Source of the DNA: Candidatus Sericytochromatia bacterium
GTDB taxonomy: Bacteria > Cyanobacteriota > Sericytochromatia > UBA7694
DNA length: 5,533 nt
Reading direction: 5' to 3'
Assembly: GCA_913773825.1 (NCBI GenBank)
Contig: CAJYHH010000825.1
Coordinates: forward strand, 1 to 5,533
The translations under genes and the position numbers were made by a program. Each line of letters starts with the position of its first letter. Positions within the stretch are counted from its first letter, which is position 1. The notes under the pieces were generated by a model. That model had not been told where the DNA came from and searched no databases. It saw only the letters and a list, made by a program, of their open reading frames with translations. This document shows positions 1-5,476 of this stretch, one piece after another.

Positions 1-252
1 GCCAATTTGCTCAACTGCTTTGAGTTCTGCAAGGTGCCCAATCCAGAGCACATCTGGTTTGAAAAAGTTGGCGATCAGTCGGTCATCAGACGTCAGCACA
101 AGGTAGCCTTGCTGTTGCCCGGACTGACTTTTTAGACAGGCAATAATGACTTCATCTTGATCAAGGGTCTGTTCTAAGCGGGTAAAGATGCTGGGCTGCC
201 CATTTTTTAGCTCAGATAACCAGACTGAATGGGGTTTGATCGCTTGAGTCAT
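1..252 (-). CDS. N-terminal part of an uncharacterised protein, possible bacterial PH-like domain
   Basis: The reading frame is open for 84 codons from an ATG at 252-250 down to the window edge, so the C-terminus is missing. The start is supported by AAGGAAG (258-264 on the complement) five bases upstream of the ATG. The protein begins MTQAIKPHS and has no signal peptide or membrane segment in the visible part. Residues about 25-82 alternate hydrophobic strands with a central G-Y-L-V-L-T then R-L-I pattern at 49-60. That pattern resembles the 'G.lvlTd.Rli' core of small bacterial PH/GRAM-like domains of the YokE type. It is transcribed divergently from the kinase genes, two of which end in PH-like domains, so a shared membrane or signalling role is possible. 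The domain call is by eye only; the frame and start are much safer than the family. Confidence 0.7.
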   Translation of the reverse strand, partial: MTQAIKPHSVWLSELKNGQPSIFTRLEQTLDQDEVIIACLKSQSGQQQGYLVLTSDDRLIANFFKPDVLWIGHLAELKAVEQIG

Positions 253-257
253 TCAAA

Positions 258-264
258 CTTCCTT
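258..264 (-). promoter_or_regulatory. Shine-Dalgarno site of the divergent left gene
   Basis: The complement reads AAGGAAG, followed by five bases (TTTGA) and then ATG. Sequence and spacing are both good, and they fix the start of the leftward gene at 252. Confidence 0.7.
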
Positions 265-336
265 GTACAAAATAGCTTGTAAGCCGACAAATCCTGACCT
301 GAGTTCTGCTCGCTGTAAAACAAGGTTTGGTTAATA

Positions 337-366
337 AAAATAGCTCAGCGTGTGATTTTGCGTAAA
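337..366 (-). promoter_or_regulatory. Candidate sigma70-type promoter for the left gene
   Basis: On the complement, TTTACG (366-361) is followed by an 18-base spacer and TATTTT (342-337). Each hexamer matches the consensus at four of six positions. Initiation near 330 would give a leader of roughly 78 bases. This is the best candidate I see upstream of the leftward gene, but it is weak, and this AT-rich stretch offers other poor matches. Confidence 0.3.
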
Positions 367-390
367 AGAAAGGCTCAGATGGTGATTATG
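343..390 (+). repeat. Imperfect direct repeat, two 18-bp copies exactly 30 bp apart
   Basis: Positions 343-360 and 373-390 share the pattern GCTCAGnnnGTGATTnTG, with 14 of 18 positions identical. The start-to-start distance is 30 bp, about three helical turns, so both copies would face the same side of the DNA. The first copy fills the spacer of the candidate leftward promoter and the second lies just beyond its -35. Tandem sites on one helical face are typical of dimeric regulator binding sites, including those of OmpR-type response regulators. No regulator can be named, and chance similarity is possible. Confidence 0.35.
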
Positions 391-423
391 TATCAACTTA
401 CTTGCCGCAGATATGTTATTTAA
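379..423 (+). other. Possible 14-codon mini-ORF in the intergenic region
   Basis: An ATG at 379 opens a frame encoding MVIMYQLTCRRYVI before TAA at 421-423. It is preceded by GAAAGG (368-373) at a five-base spacing, a good ribosome site for so short a frame. It lies upstream of the only strong + strand promoter in the gap, so it would need its own transcript or read-through. It resembles no leader peptide I know and has no run of one amino acid that would suggest attenuation. It may be chance. Confidence 0.12.
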
Positions 424-479
424 CTTGTTCTCAATTTTACAGTTTGAATTAGCTTAACATAAGATGACATCCCCAGTAA

Positions 480-509
480 TTGACTCCCTGCTAAACAGAG
501 TCTTAAAAT
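480..509 (+). promoter_or_regulatory. Sigma70-type promoter of the kinase genes
   Basis: TTGACT (480-485) matches the -35 consensus at five of six positions. It is followed by an 18-base spacer and TAAAAT (504-509), five of six for the -10. Initiation is expected near 515-517, giving a leader of about 27 bases that contains the GGGAG ribosome site. It is the strongest + strand promoter in the intergenic region and is correctly placed to drive kinases 1 and 2, and possibly kinase 3 by read-through. Confidence 0.65.
482..502 (+). promoter_or_regulatory. Dyad (GACTC-N11-GAGTC) inside the kinase promoter, possible operator
   Basis: GACTC at 482-486 is perfectly mirrored by GAGTC at 498-502 across 11 bases. 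An alternative pairing of CTG (488-490) with CAG (496-498) could extend it with a bulge. The element overlaps the -35 and fills the promoter spacer, where a bound dimer would interfere with, or realign, RNA polymerase. Five-base arms are short, so coincidence cannot be excluded. Confidence 0.3.
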
Positions 510-530
510 AAGGCCAGAACCGCATCAATA

Positions 531-535
531 GGGAG
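531..535 (+). promoter_or_regulatory. Shine-Dalgarno site that decides the kinase 1 start
   Basis: GGGAG ends seven bases before GTG at 543, an ideal spacing. It ends only one base before the in-frame TTG at 537, which is too close to serve that codon. The site therefore supports the GTG start. Confidence 0.7.
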
Positions 536-542
536 TTTGACT

Positions 543-1856
543 GTGACACAGCCCGACGGCGCAGATTTTGTTACAAACTCCATTGTGCAGGATCACTATC
601 AGCTGGAGCGCCTGCTGTCGCGTCGCGGACCGCTTAGCACCTGGTTGGCTCAGGATCTGAACGGGGGCCAGGTGGTGGTCAAACTGCTCAGGTTGCGCGC
701 TTTAGATACCTGGAAGCAGCTTGAGCGCTTTGAGCGTGAAGTGACGGTTCTCAAACAGCTGCACGCTGAAGGTTTGCCGCGCTGTCTGGATCGTTTTTAT
801 AGTTCGGATCGGCTGACGCTGGGTCTGGTGACAGAATATGTCCCGGCTCAGACCCTTGAAGCCCATTTAAACAGCGGTTGGAAGCCAGATATTCATCAAA
901 CTCTTGCTCTAGCAGAACAATTGCTTGAGATTCTGGCTTATTTGCATAATCATCATCCGCCCGTGATTCATCGGGATCTAAAGCCCTCTAATATTCTGCT
1001 GGATGACTTACAAAGGCCTTATCTGATAGATTTTGGCTCCGTCCAGCAATTGCTGGAGCCTGATGGGGCTTCTACGGTGGTGGGGACTTATGGCTATATG
1101 CCGCCAGAACAGTTTGCGGGCCAGTGCCGACCGGCTTCTGATCTCTATGCTTTGGGTGCTACCTTGATACATGTGTTAAGCGGAACTTCACCTGCTGAAA
1201 TGGTATATTCAGGTTTAAAATTGCGCTTTGAGCCTTATTTGTCAGGGCCGGTTGCATTACGGGACTGGTTAGCCAAACTGACCGCGCCAGTAGAAGAACG
1301 TTATAGCAGTGCCCGTGCTGCTTTGCGTGGCCTTGAAGAACTTAAAACCAGACTGGTCAAAGAACAGAGACTGATGAGCCAGCCCGTTTCATTTAAGCGC
1401 CTGGAGATGCAGCGCAATGAGGACGGATTTAGTTGCGGCGAGCCTCGCCGTTTTACACCGGAGATGTACTGGTTGATTCTGAGTTCACTGGGGTTTTTTA
1501 ATCTGGGTGCGATTACGATTTTGCTTAAATTAATGACTGTAGGTCAGCCTTTGATGATGGGTGGATTGATCACTCTGACAGCCTTACAGGGGGTGTTACT
1601 GCCGCAGTTTCGCCATCGGCGCTTACGGGTGACAGCCGAACATCTGGAAATGCAGCGAGACTGGTTCTGGCATCGCCGGATTCAGCAGTTAAATCTGGCC
1701 CAGGTACAAGAAGTCATTGCCCGACCGACTATAGGCGGCTGGCGTGTCGAAGTGATGAGCCCAGAGCGAAAATTACTCTGTGCCGGTTTAAACCGTTCAG
1801 AGGCTGAAGGTTTAAAACAGGTTTTACTGCAGCAGGTCTTGATCCAGCATGACTGA
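543..1856 (+). CDS. Membrane-anchored Ser/Thr protein kinase with C-terminal PH-like domain (kinase 1)
   Basis: A 437-residue Hanks-type kinase starting at GTG 543, chosen because GGGAG lies seven bases upstream; an in-frame TTG at 537 is too close to that site. The kinase domain spans about 19-270. It has Lys47 in VVVK, Glu66 in FERE, catalytic HRDLKPSN at 143-150, metal-binding DFG at 163-165, PPE at 187-189 and the SDLYALG helix at 199-205. The ATP loop is unusual: the three GxGxxG glycines align with Ser26, Arg28 and Leu31. Two hydrophobic segments (about 308-330 and 331-353) form a probable membrane hairpin, followed by FRHRR, so both ends should be cytoplasmic. Residues about 359-433 resemble a bacterial PH-like domain. 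From memory this matches a cyanobacterial kinase family that also has Arg/Lys in the loop. Activation-loop Thr178 and Thr182 are candidate autophosphorylation sites. Its end overlaps kinase 2 by 8 bp. Kinase identity is firm; substrate is unknown. Confidence 0.93.
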   Translation: MTQPDGADFVTNSIVQDHYQLERLLSRRGPLSTWLAQDLNGGQVVVKLLRLRALDTWKQLERFEREVTVLKQLHAEGLPRCLDRFYSSDRLTLGLVTEYVPAQTLEAHLNSGWKPDIHQTLALAEQLLEILAYLHNHHPPVIHRDLKPSNILLDDLQRPYLIDFGSVQQLLEPDGASTVVGTYGYMPPEQFAGQCRPASDLYALGATLIHVLSGTSPAEMVYSGLKLRFEPYLSGPVALRDWLAKLTAPVEERYSSARAALRGLEELKTRLVKEQRLMSQPVSFKRLEMQRNEDGFSCGEPRRFTPEMYWLILSSLGFFNLGAITILLKLMTVGQPLMMGGLITLTALQGVLLPQFRHRRLRVTAEHLEMQRDWFWHRRIQQLNLAQVQEVIARPTIGGWRVEVMSPERKLLCAGLNRSEAEGLKQVLLQQVLIQHD

Positions 1857-3309
1857 ACCCCACTCTGAACTTACGATCTTAGCGCGTTACCAGCTGAAAC
1901 AGCTTTTGGGTGAACGCAGCGCAACCCGCACCTGGCTGGCTCACGATCAGCAGACTGGGCAGATGGTAGTGCTGAAACTGCTGACAATGGGCCGCGTCAA
2001 AGATCTTAAGCTGCTGGAGCATTTTGAACGAGAAGCGAAGATTTTAAGTGAACTGAATCATCCCCGCTTACCTCGATTAATTGAACACTTCAGCTTTGAC
2101 GGGCCTGAAGGTCTTGAACTGGCCCTGGTGTCTACCCTGATGCCGGGTCAGTCCCTGCTCAGTTTATTAAACGAGGGCTGGCGCCCTCAGGAACAGGACA
2201 TTCGCGAGATCGCCCGCCAGATTCTGGCTTTGTTGCGTGATCTGCATCAGCGTGAGCCCGCCGTGTTACATCGCGATTTGAAGCCCGCCAATATTTTACG
2301 TGATCCAGAGGGCCAGATTTATTTGGTTGATTTTGGCGCCGCTAAACAGATGTTATTGCGGGGCGATAGCGCAACGGTTACGGGCACCTTTGGCTATTTA
2401 GCGCCTGAGCAGTTTTACGGGCAAGCCCTACCAGAATCAGATTTATACGCTTTAGGCGTGACGCTGATTCATCTTTTAAGCGGCCGCCATCCGGCAGAAT
2501 TGCCGCGAGATGGGCTTAACATTCAATATCGTGACTATGTGCATGCGGAGCCTGATGTGCTCGACTGGCTGGATCAGCTGATTGCGGTAGATGCAGAAGC
2601 CCGCCCTGCCAGCGCAGAAGCCGCTTTAGCAGCGCTTGAGCAACCAGGTACGTTAATCTCACGACCTTTGCGTCTGCCTGGCCCCTCTAAACAACTTCAG
2701 CCTTTTCAACAGGCTGAGATTCAGCTCTTTGCGCTTCAACCAGGCCTGAGTTCAAATCTGCTTCAGGCAATCTTAAAGCCAGTCCCACTGCTCTTACTGA
2801 CGATCGGTCTGGCCAGTTCTTTACTGAGCGTTTGGTTGGGACTTGGCCTTGGCTTACTCTGGCTGAGTCAACTCATCTTGCGTTTCAGCAATCGTCTCAA
2901 CACTCAACAAATTTGGCTGACCCCAACTTATTTACATCGACATCTAGCGGCTGACACTGACCTTGCCCAGATTAACTTTTTAAATCTCAATTTAGCAGAT
3001 GAGCTAAAAATCACGGGACGTCGGCGCCAGTTTGAAGGGGCTATCCCGATCAATCAGATTCAAGCTGTTTATACCCTTGCTAATCCCCTGGCGAAGCTCT
3101 TTCCCAAAGGCCGTTTTTATGGAATTGAAATCAGTTGTGAACTGCCTTTAAGGGGCTTTTTTAGATTACGCGTGGCTTCACAGCTCACGCTTGAAGAGCA
3201 GCGCTGGCTGCAGCAAGAGTTATTAAGTTATTTGCTTAAATATCAGAATGTCAAAGCGGCGCGTCAGACTCTGTTACAGTTGCGCACACTCAAGCGACAA
3301 CAGACTTAA
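1849..3309 (+). CDS. Membrane-anchored Ser/Thr protein kinase with C-terminal PH-like domain (kinase 2)
   Basis: A 486-residue paralogue of kinase 1, starting at an ATG inside the last codons of kinase 1. The 8-bp overlap and the weak ribosome site (AGG about 12 bases upstream) suggest translational coupling. The kinase domain spans about 14-265: Lys43 in VLK, Glu62 in FERE, HRDLKPAN at 141-148, DFG at 161-163, APE at 185-187 and SDLYALG at 197-203. The ATP loop keeps only the first glycine: Gly21, then Arg23 and Thr26 at the other two glycine positions. A leucine-rich stretch at about 311-345 can form two short membrane helices. A tail from about 352 to 467 follows, longer than that of kinase 1, and looks like a PH-like fold with an insertion. 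Both copies share runs such as ILRDLH/ILAYLH, GTxGYxxPEQF and SDLYALG, pointing to an old tandem duplication. All catalytic residues are present, so activity is expected. Confidence 0.93.
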   Translation: MTEPHSELTILARYQLKQLLGERSATRTWLAHDQQTGQMVVLKLLTMGRVKDLKLLEHFEREAKILSELNHPRLPRLIEHFSFDGPEGLELALVSTLMPGQSLLSLLNEGWRPQEQDIREIARQILALLRDLHQREPAVLHRDLKPANILRDPEGQIYLVDFGAAKQMLLRGDSATVTGTFGYLAPEQFYGQALPESDLYALGVTLIHLLSGRHPAELPRDGLNIQYRDYVHAEPDVLDWLDQLIAVDAEARPASAEAALAALEQPGTLISRPLRLPGPSKQLQPFQQAEIQLFALQPGLSSNLLQAILKPVPLLLLTIGLASSLLSVWLGLGLGLLWLSQLILRFSNRLNTQQIWLTPTYLHRHLAADTDLAQINFLNLNLADELKITGRRRQFEGAIPINQIQAVYTLANPLAKLFPKGRFYGIEISCELPLRGFFRLRVASQLTLEEQRWLQQELLSYLLKYQNVKAARQTLLQLRTLKRQQT

Positions 3310-3324
3310 AAGGGCGATTGAGAC

Positions 3325-3344
3325 CAGAATTTTTAAATTTTCTG
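3325..3344. repeat. AT-rich imperfect dyad between kinases 2 and 3
   Basis: CAGAA at 3325-3329 is mirrored by TTCTG at 3340-3344 around a TTTAAA centre; eight of ten base pairs form. It lies 14 bases upstream of the -35 of the internal promoter. It could be a regulator site, or an AT-rich element assisting RNA polymerase. It lacks the GC-rich stem and trailing T-run of an intrinsic terminator. Confidence 0.25.
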
Positions 3345-3357
3345 AACGCTTACAAAC

Positions 3358-3386
3358 TTGCTGCGAAGTCAACAAGCGTCTACAAT
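3358..3386 (+). promoter_or_regulatory. Internal sigma70-type promoter for kinase 3, predicted leaderless
   Basis: TTGCTG (3358-3363), a 17-base spacer and TACAAT (3381-3386, five of six for the -10) form a well-spaced promoter. Seven bases separate the -10 from ATG at 3394, so transcription should begin at or next to the A of the start codon. The intervening TCCTCCC cannot act as a ribosome site. Leaderless translation is established in many bacteria, but here it is inferred. Confidence 0.55.
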
Positions 3387-3393
3387 TCCTCCC

Positions 3394-5454
3394 ATGACGC
3401 TAAATCAAGAGCAGTCTGATGAACAGGCTGATTTGCAACCCACCGCTACCCACTACGCTTTAAAAAAGACGCTAGGGGCGGGTGCTATGGGTGAGATCTG
3501 GTTAGCCCAGGACACCGGTCTCAGGCGTCAGGTGGCGTATAAACGGATGCATGCCCATATTGCCACGCAAAAGCAGGCGCTTTCGCGATTTTTGCGTGAA
3601 ATGCAGATTACCGCCCAGCTGGATCATCCACATATTGTGCCGGTTTATGAGTGTGAGTTAAATCCAGATGGCTCACTGGCCTATGCCATGAAGCTGGTGC
3701 GGGGCCGGACCCTTAAAGACGTTTTGCTCGAAAAACGGGCTTTGCTTGAAAAAGGCCAGCCGATTACCGAAGACTATACGCTGCAGCGTTTGCTTGAGCA
3801 TTTTTTAAGTGTTTGTGAGGCGATTCATTTTGCCCATAGCAAAGGGGTGATTCATCGCGATTTAAAACCGGTCAATCTCATGATCGGGGAGTTTGGCGAA
3901 GTTTATGTCATGGACTGGGGGATTGCCCGTCGGATAGGCGGCTTTGAAGCTTATGAAAACACGGGCCCTGACACCTTATCAGCGGACACAGACGTAGACG
4001 AAACCCGCGTGGGCCAGATTTTAGGCACCCCGCGCTATATGTCGCCCCAGCAAGCGGCGGGCAAAAATAAAGAATTAGATGGCCGCAGCGATCAGTTTGC
4101 GCTTGGCCTGATTTTATTTGAGGTGCTGACTTTGCGACCGGCTTTTCAGGCCTCTAACGCTGTTGAGCTGATTAAAAAAGTTTTAAAAGTAGAGCTTCAG
4201 CCCTTTGTGGCTTTTAAAGGTGAAAAGCAGATTCCCCGTGAGCTTAAAGCGATTGCCCTAAAAGCCCTCAGCAAACGTCCAGAAGATCGCTATGAAAGTA
4301 CAGCGGCTTTAGCAAAAGATATTCGGCGCTGGCAGCAGGGCCAGGCAGTCAGTGCTTCACCTGATAATGCCTGGCAGCGGGTGACTCGCTGGATGGGGCA
4401 ACACCGCCAGGCGACTTTAGCCGCCGCGATGGCTGTCTTAGCTGGAGTGATGTTTAGCGTCGGCAGCGCTGTTTATCGCCAGCAGGCTGAACTGGCGCGA
4501 GAGCGGGTATACACCGCTTTTGTCAATGAAGTTTTGGGCCAGGCCAGCAGCCAGGCCCAGCGCATAGATAGTCATTTTCTGAAAATGCAGGGCTTATTAG
4601 ATATGATGGCCGCTTCTGCACTTGAATATCTTGAGCAGGGTGCGCCTAGTCTGGAGCCCATCTACCCCCAATCTCCCTTTAATGCGCCCAATCAAATTAA
4701 CTCAGCGCTTTATGGCGGCAAAATCAGTTTAGACTGGCCCACATCGGGTTTTTCACCCCATAAGCAACTCAGTGACATGAACGGCAAATTGTCACGTTTA
4801 TTGCCTTTGCGCCATGTTTTACGGGATGTTTTGCTGCGCAGCCACACCGACCAGCCAGAAAAACTGACCCAGACTCAGATTCAGGAGCTGATTGGCGGTA
4901 AAGGTACCCCGATTATGTGGGCCCACGCTTCTTTAGAAGAAGGGGTGATTTATATGTTTCCAGGGATTGGCTTTAATACCCCTGGTTATGACGCCCGGAC
5001 CCGACCCTGGTACAAAAATACGGTTGGCACCCACGGTGCCCGCTGGGGCAGCCCCTATTTTGACCCCCTGTCTGGCGCCCTGTTACCCTGTACTCGCGCT
5101 CTTTATGACCACAATCAGCGCTTTATGGGCGTAGCGGGAATTGATCTGCGCTTTCAATACGTGATCGATCATCTGCTGACGCTTAAGCGCGATGATTTTA
5201 AAGCCAGTTATTTACTTAACGACAAAGGCGAAATAATTATTCGTTCCGCAGATGCCCAGAGTGCTCAAACCGACAAGGCTCTGGATCTGACCAAGGGTTT
5301 TGAAACCCCCGCTTACCCTGATCAAAAGCTTCAGGCCGCGATTAAAGCCAAACAATCGGGTGGCTGGTTTGAACAAAAAGGTCAACTCTTGCTTTATAGC
5401 CGCCTGAATACCTTAGGCTGGTACTTTGTAGCAGAGATAGCAGAAGGGAACTAA
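3394..5454 (+). CDS. Transmembrane Ser/Thr protein kinase with C-terminal extracytoplasmic dCache sensor (kinase 3)
   Basis: A 686-residue protein from ATG 3394. A longer frame from TTG 3358 exists, but that TTG sits in a -35 box and has no ribosome site. The PknB-like kinase domain spans about 21-314: intact loop GAGAMG at 28-33, Lys50 in VAYK, Glu69, HRDLKPVN at 154-161, DWG at 174-176 instead of DFG, and SDQFALG at 232-238. The APE motif reads SPQ (217-219), Gln replacing the usual Glu. The activation segment is long and Thr/Asp-rich (190-212). One membrane helix at about 339-361 follows basic residues, leaving about 325 C-terminal residues outside. These form a double Cache domain with YDARTRPWY at 532-540, YFD at 555-557 and GVAGIDL at 579-585, residues fitting an amino-acid-binding pocket. 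The last strand, GWYFVAEI, ends the protein; there is no second membrane helix. The likely role is sensing an external small molecule and phosphorylating cytoplasmic targets, perhaps kinases 1 and 2. Kinase and Cache calls are firm; the ligand is inferred. Confidence 0.93.
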   Translation: MTLNQEQSDEQADLQPTATHYALKKTLGAGAMGEIWLAQDTGLRRQVAYKRMHAHIATQKQALSRFLREMQITAQLDHPHIVPVYECELNPDGSLAYAMKLVRGRTLKDVLLEKRALLEKGQPITEDYTLQRLLEHFLSVCEAIHFAHSKGVIHRDLKPVNLMIGEFGEVYVMDWGIARRIGGFEAYENTGPDTLSADTDVDETRVGQILGTPRYMSPQQAAGKNKELDGRSDQFALGLILFEVLTLRPAFQASNAVELIKKVLKVELQPFVAFKGEKQIPRELKAIALKALSKRPEDRYESTAALAKDIRRWQQGQAVSASPDNAWQRVTRWMGQHRQATLAAAMAVLAGVMFSVGSAVYRQQAELARERVYTAFVNEVLGQASSQAQRIDSHFLKMQGLLDMMAASALEYLEQGAPSLEPIYPQSPFNAPNQINSALYGGKISLDWPTSGFSPHKQLSDMNGKLSRLLPLRHVLRDVLLRSHTDQPEKLTQTQIQELIGGKGTPIMWAHASLEEGVIYMFPGIGFNTPGYDARTRPWYKNTVGTHGARWGSPYFDPLSGALLPCTRALYDHNQRFMGVAGIDLRFQYVIDHLLTLKRDDFKASYLLNDKGEIIIRSADAQSAQTDKALDLTKGFETPAYPDQKLQAAIKAKQSGGWFEQKGQLLLYSRLNTLGWYFVAEIAEGN
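4535..4559 (+). repeat. GC-rich inverted repeat within kinase 3
   Basis: TGGGCCAGGC at 4535-4544 pairs with its mirror ending at 4559: nine base pairs with one A-A mismatch around a five-base loop. It encodes the LGQASSQAQ stretch about 20 residues after the membrane helix. The recurring Gly-Gln and Ala-Gln codons (ggc cag, gcc cag) explain much of it, so a regulatory role is doubtful. Confidence 0.35.
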
Positions 5455-5467
5455 TGGATGAATGGAC

Positions 5468-5472
5468 GGAGG
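5468..5472 (+). promoter_or_regulatory. Shine-Dalgarno site of the downstream gene
   Basis: GGAGG is followed by four bases and ATG at 5477. It is the strongest ribosome site in the window and selects 5477 over in-frame ATG 5462. Confidence 0.65.
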
Positions 5473-5476
5473 ACTC

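Noticed and set aside
253..275. Similarity between the two divergent translation starts (both have AGTTTGA between the ribosome site and an MTQ start)
   Set aside because: Seven shared bases plus common start-context bias are too little to claim homology or shared regulation.
464..511. 15-codon ORF (MTSPVIDSLLNRVLK) overlapping the kinase promoter
   Set aside because: No Shine-Dalgarno site, and it spans the -35 and -10, so the main transcript would not contain its start.
543..3309. Kinases 1 and 2 as pseudokinases
   Set aside because: The ATP loop is altered, but the Lys, Glu, HRD, Asn and DFG residues are all present in both.
3310..3357. Intrinsic terminator after kinase 2
   Set aside because: The only dyad (3325-3344) is AT-rich with mismatches and has no trailing T-run.
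3358..3393. TTG start for kinase 3, adding 12 residues
   Set aside because: No ribosome site precedes it, the TTG forms the -35 of a well-spaced promoter, and the added residues match no kinase feature; ATG 3394 fits better.
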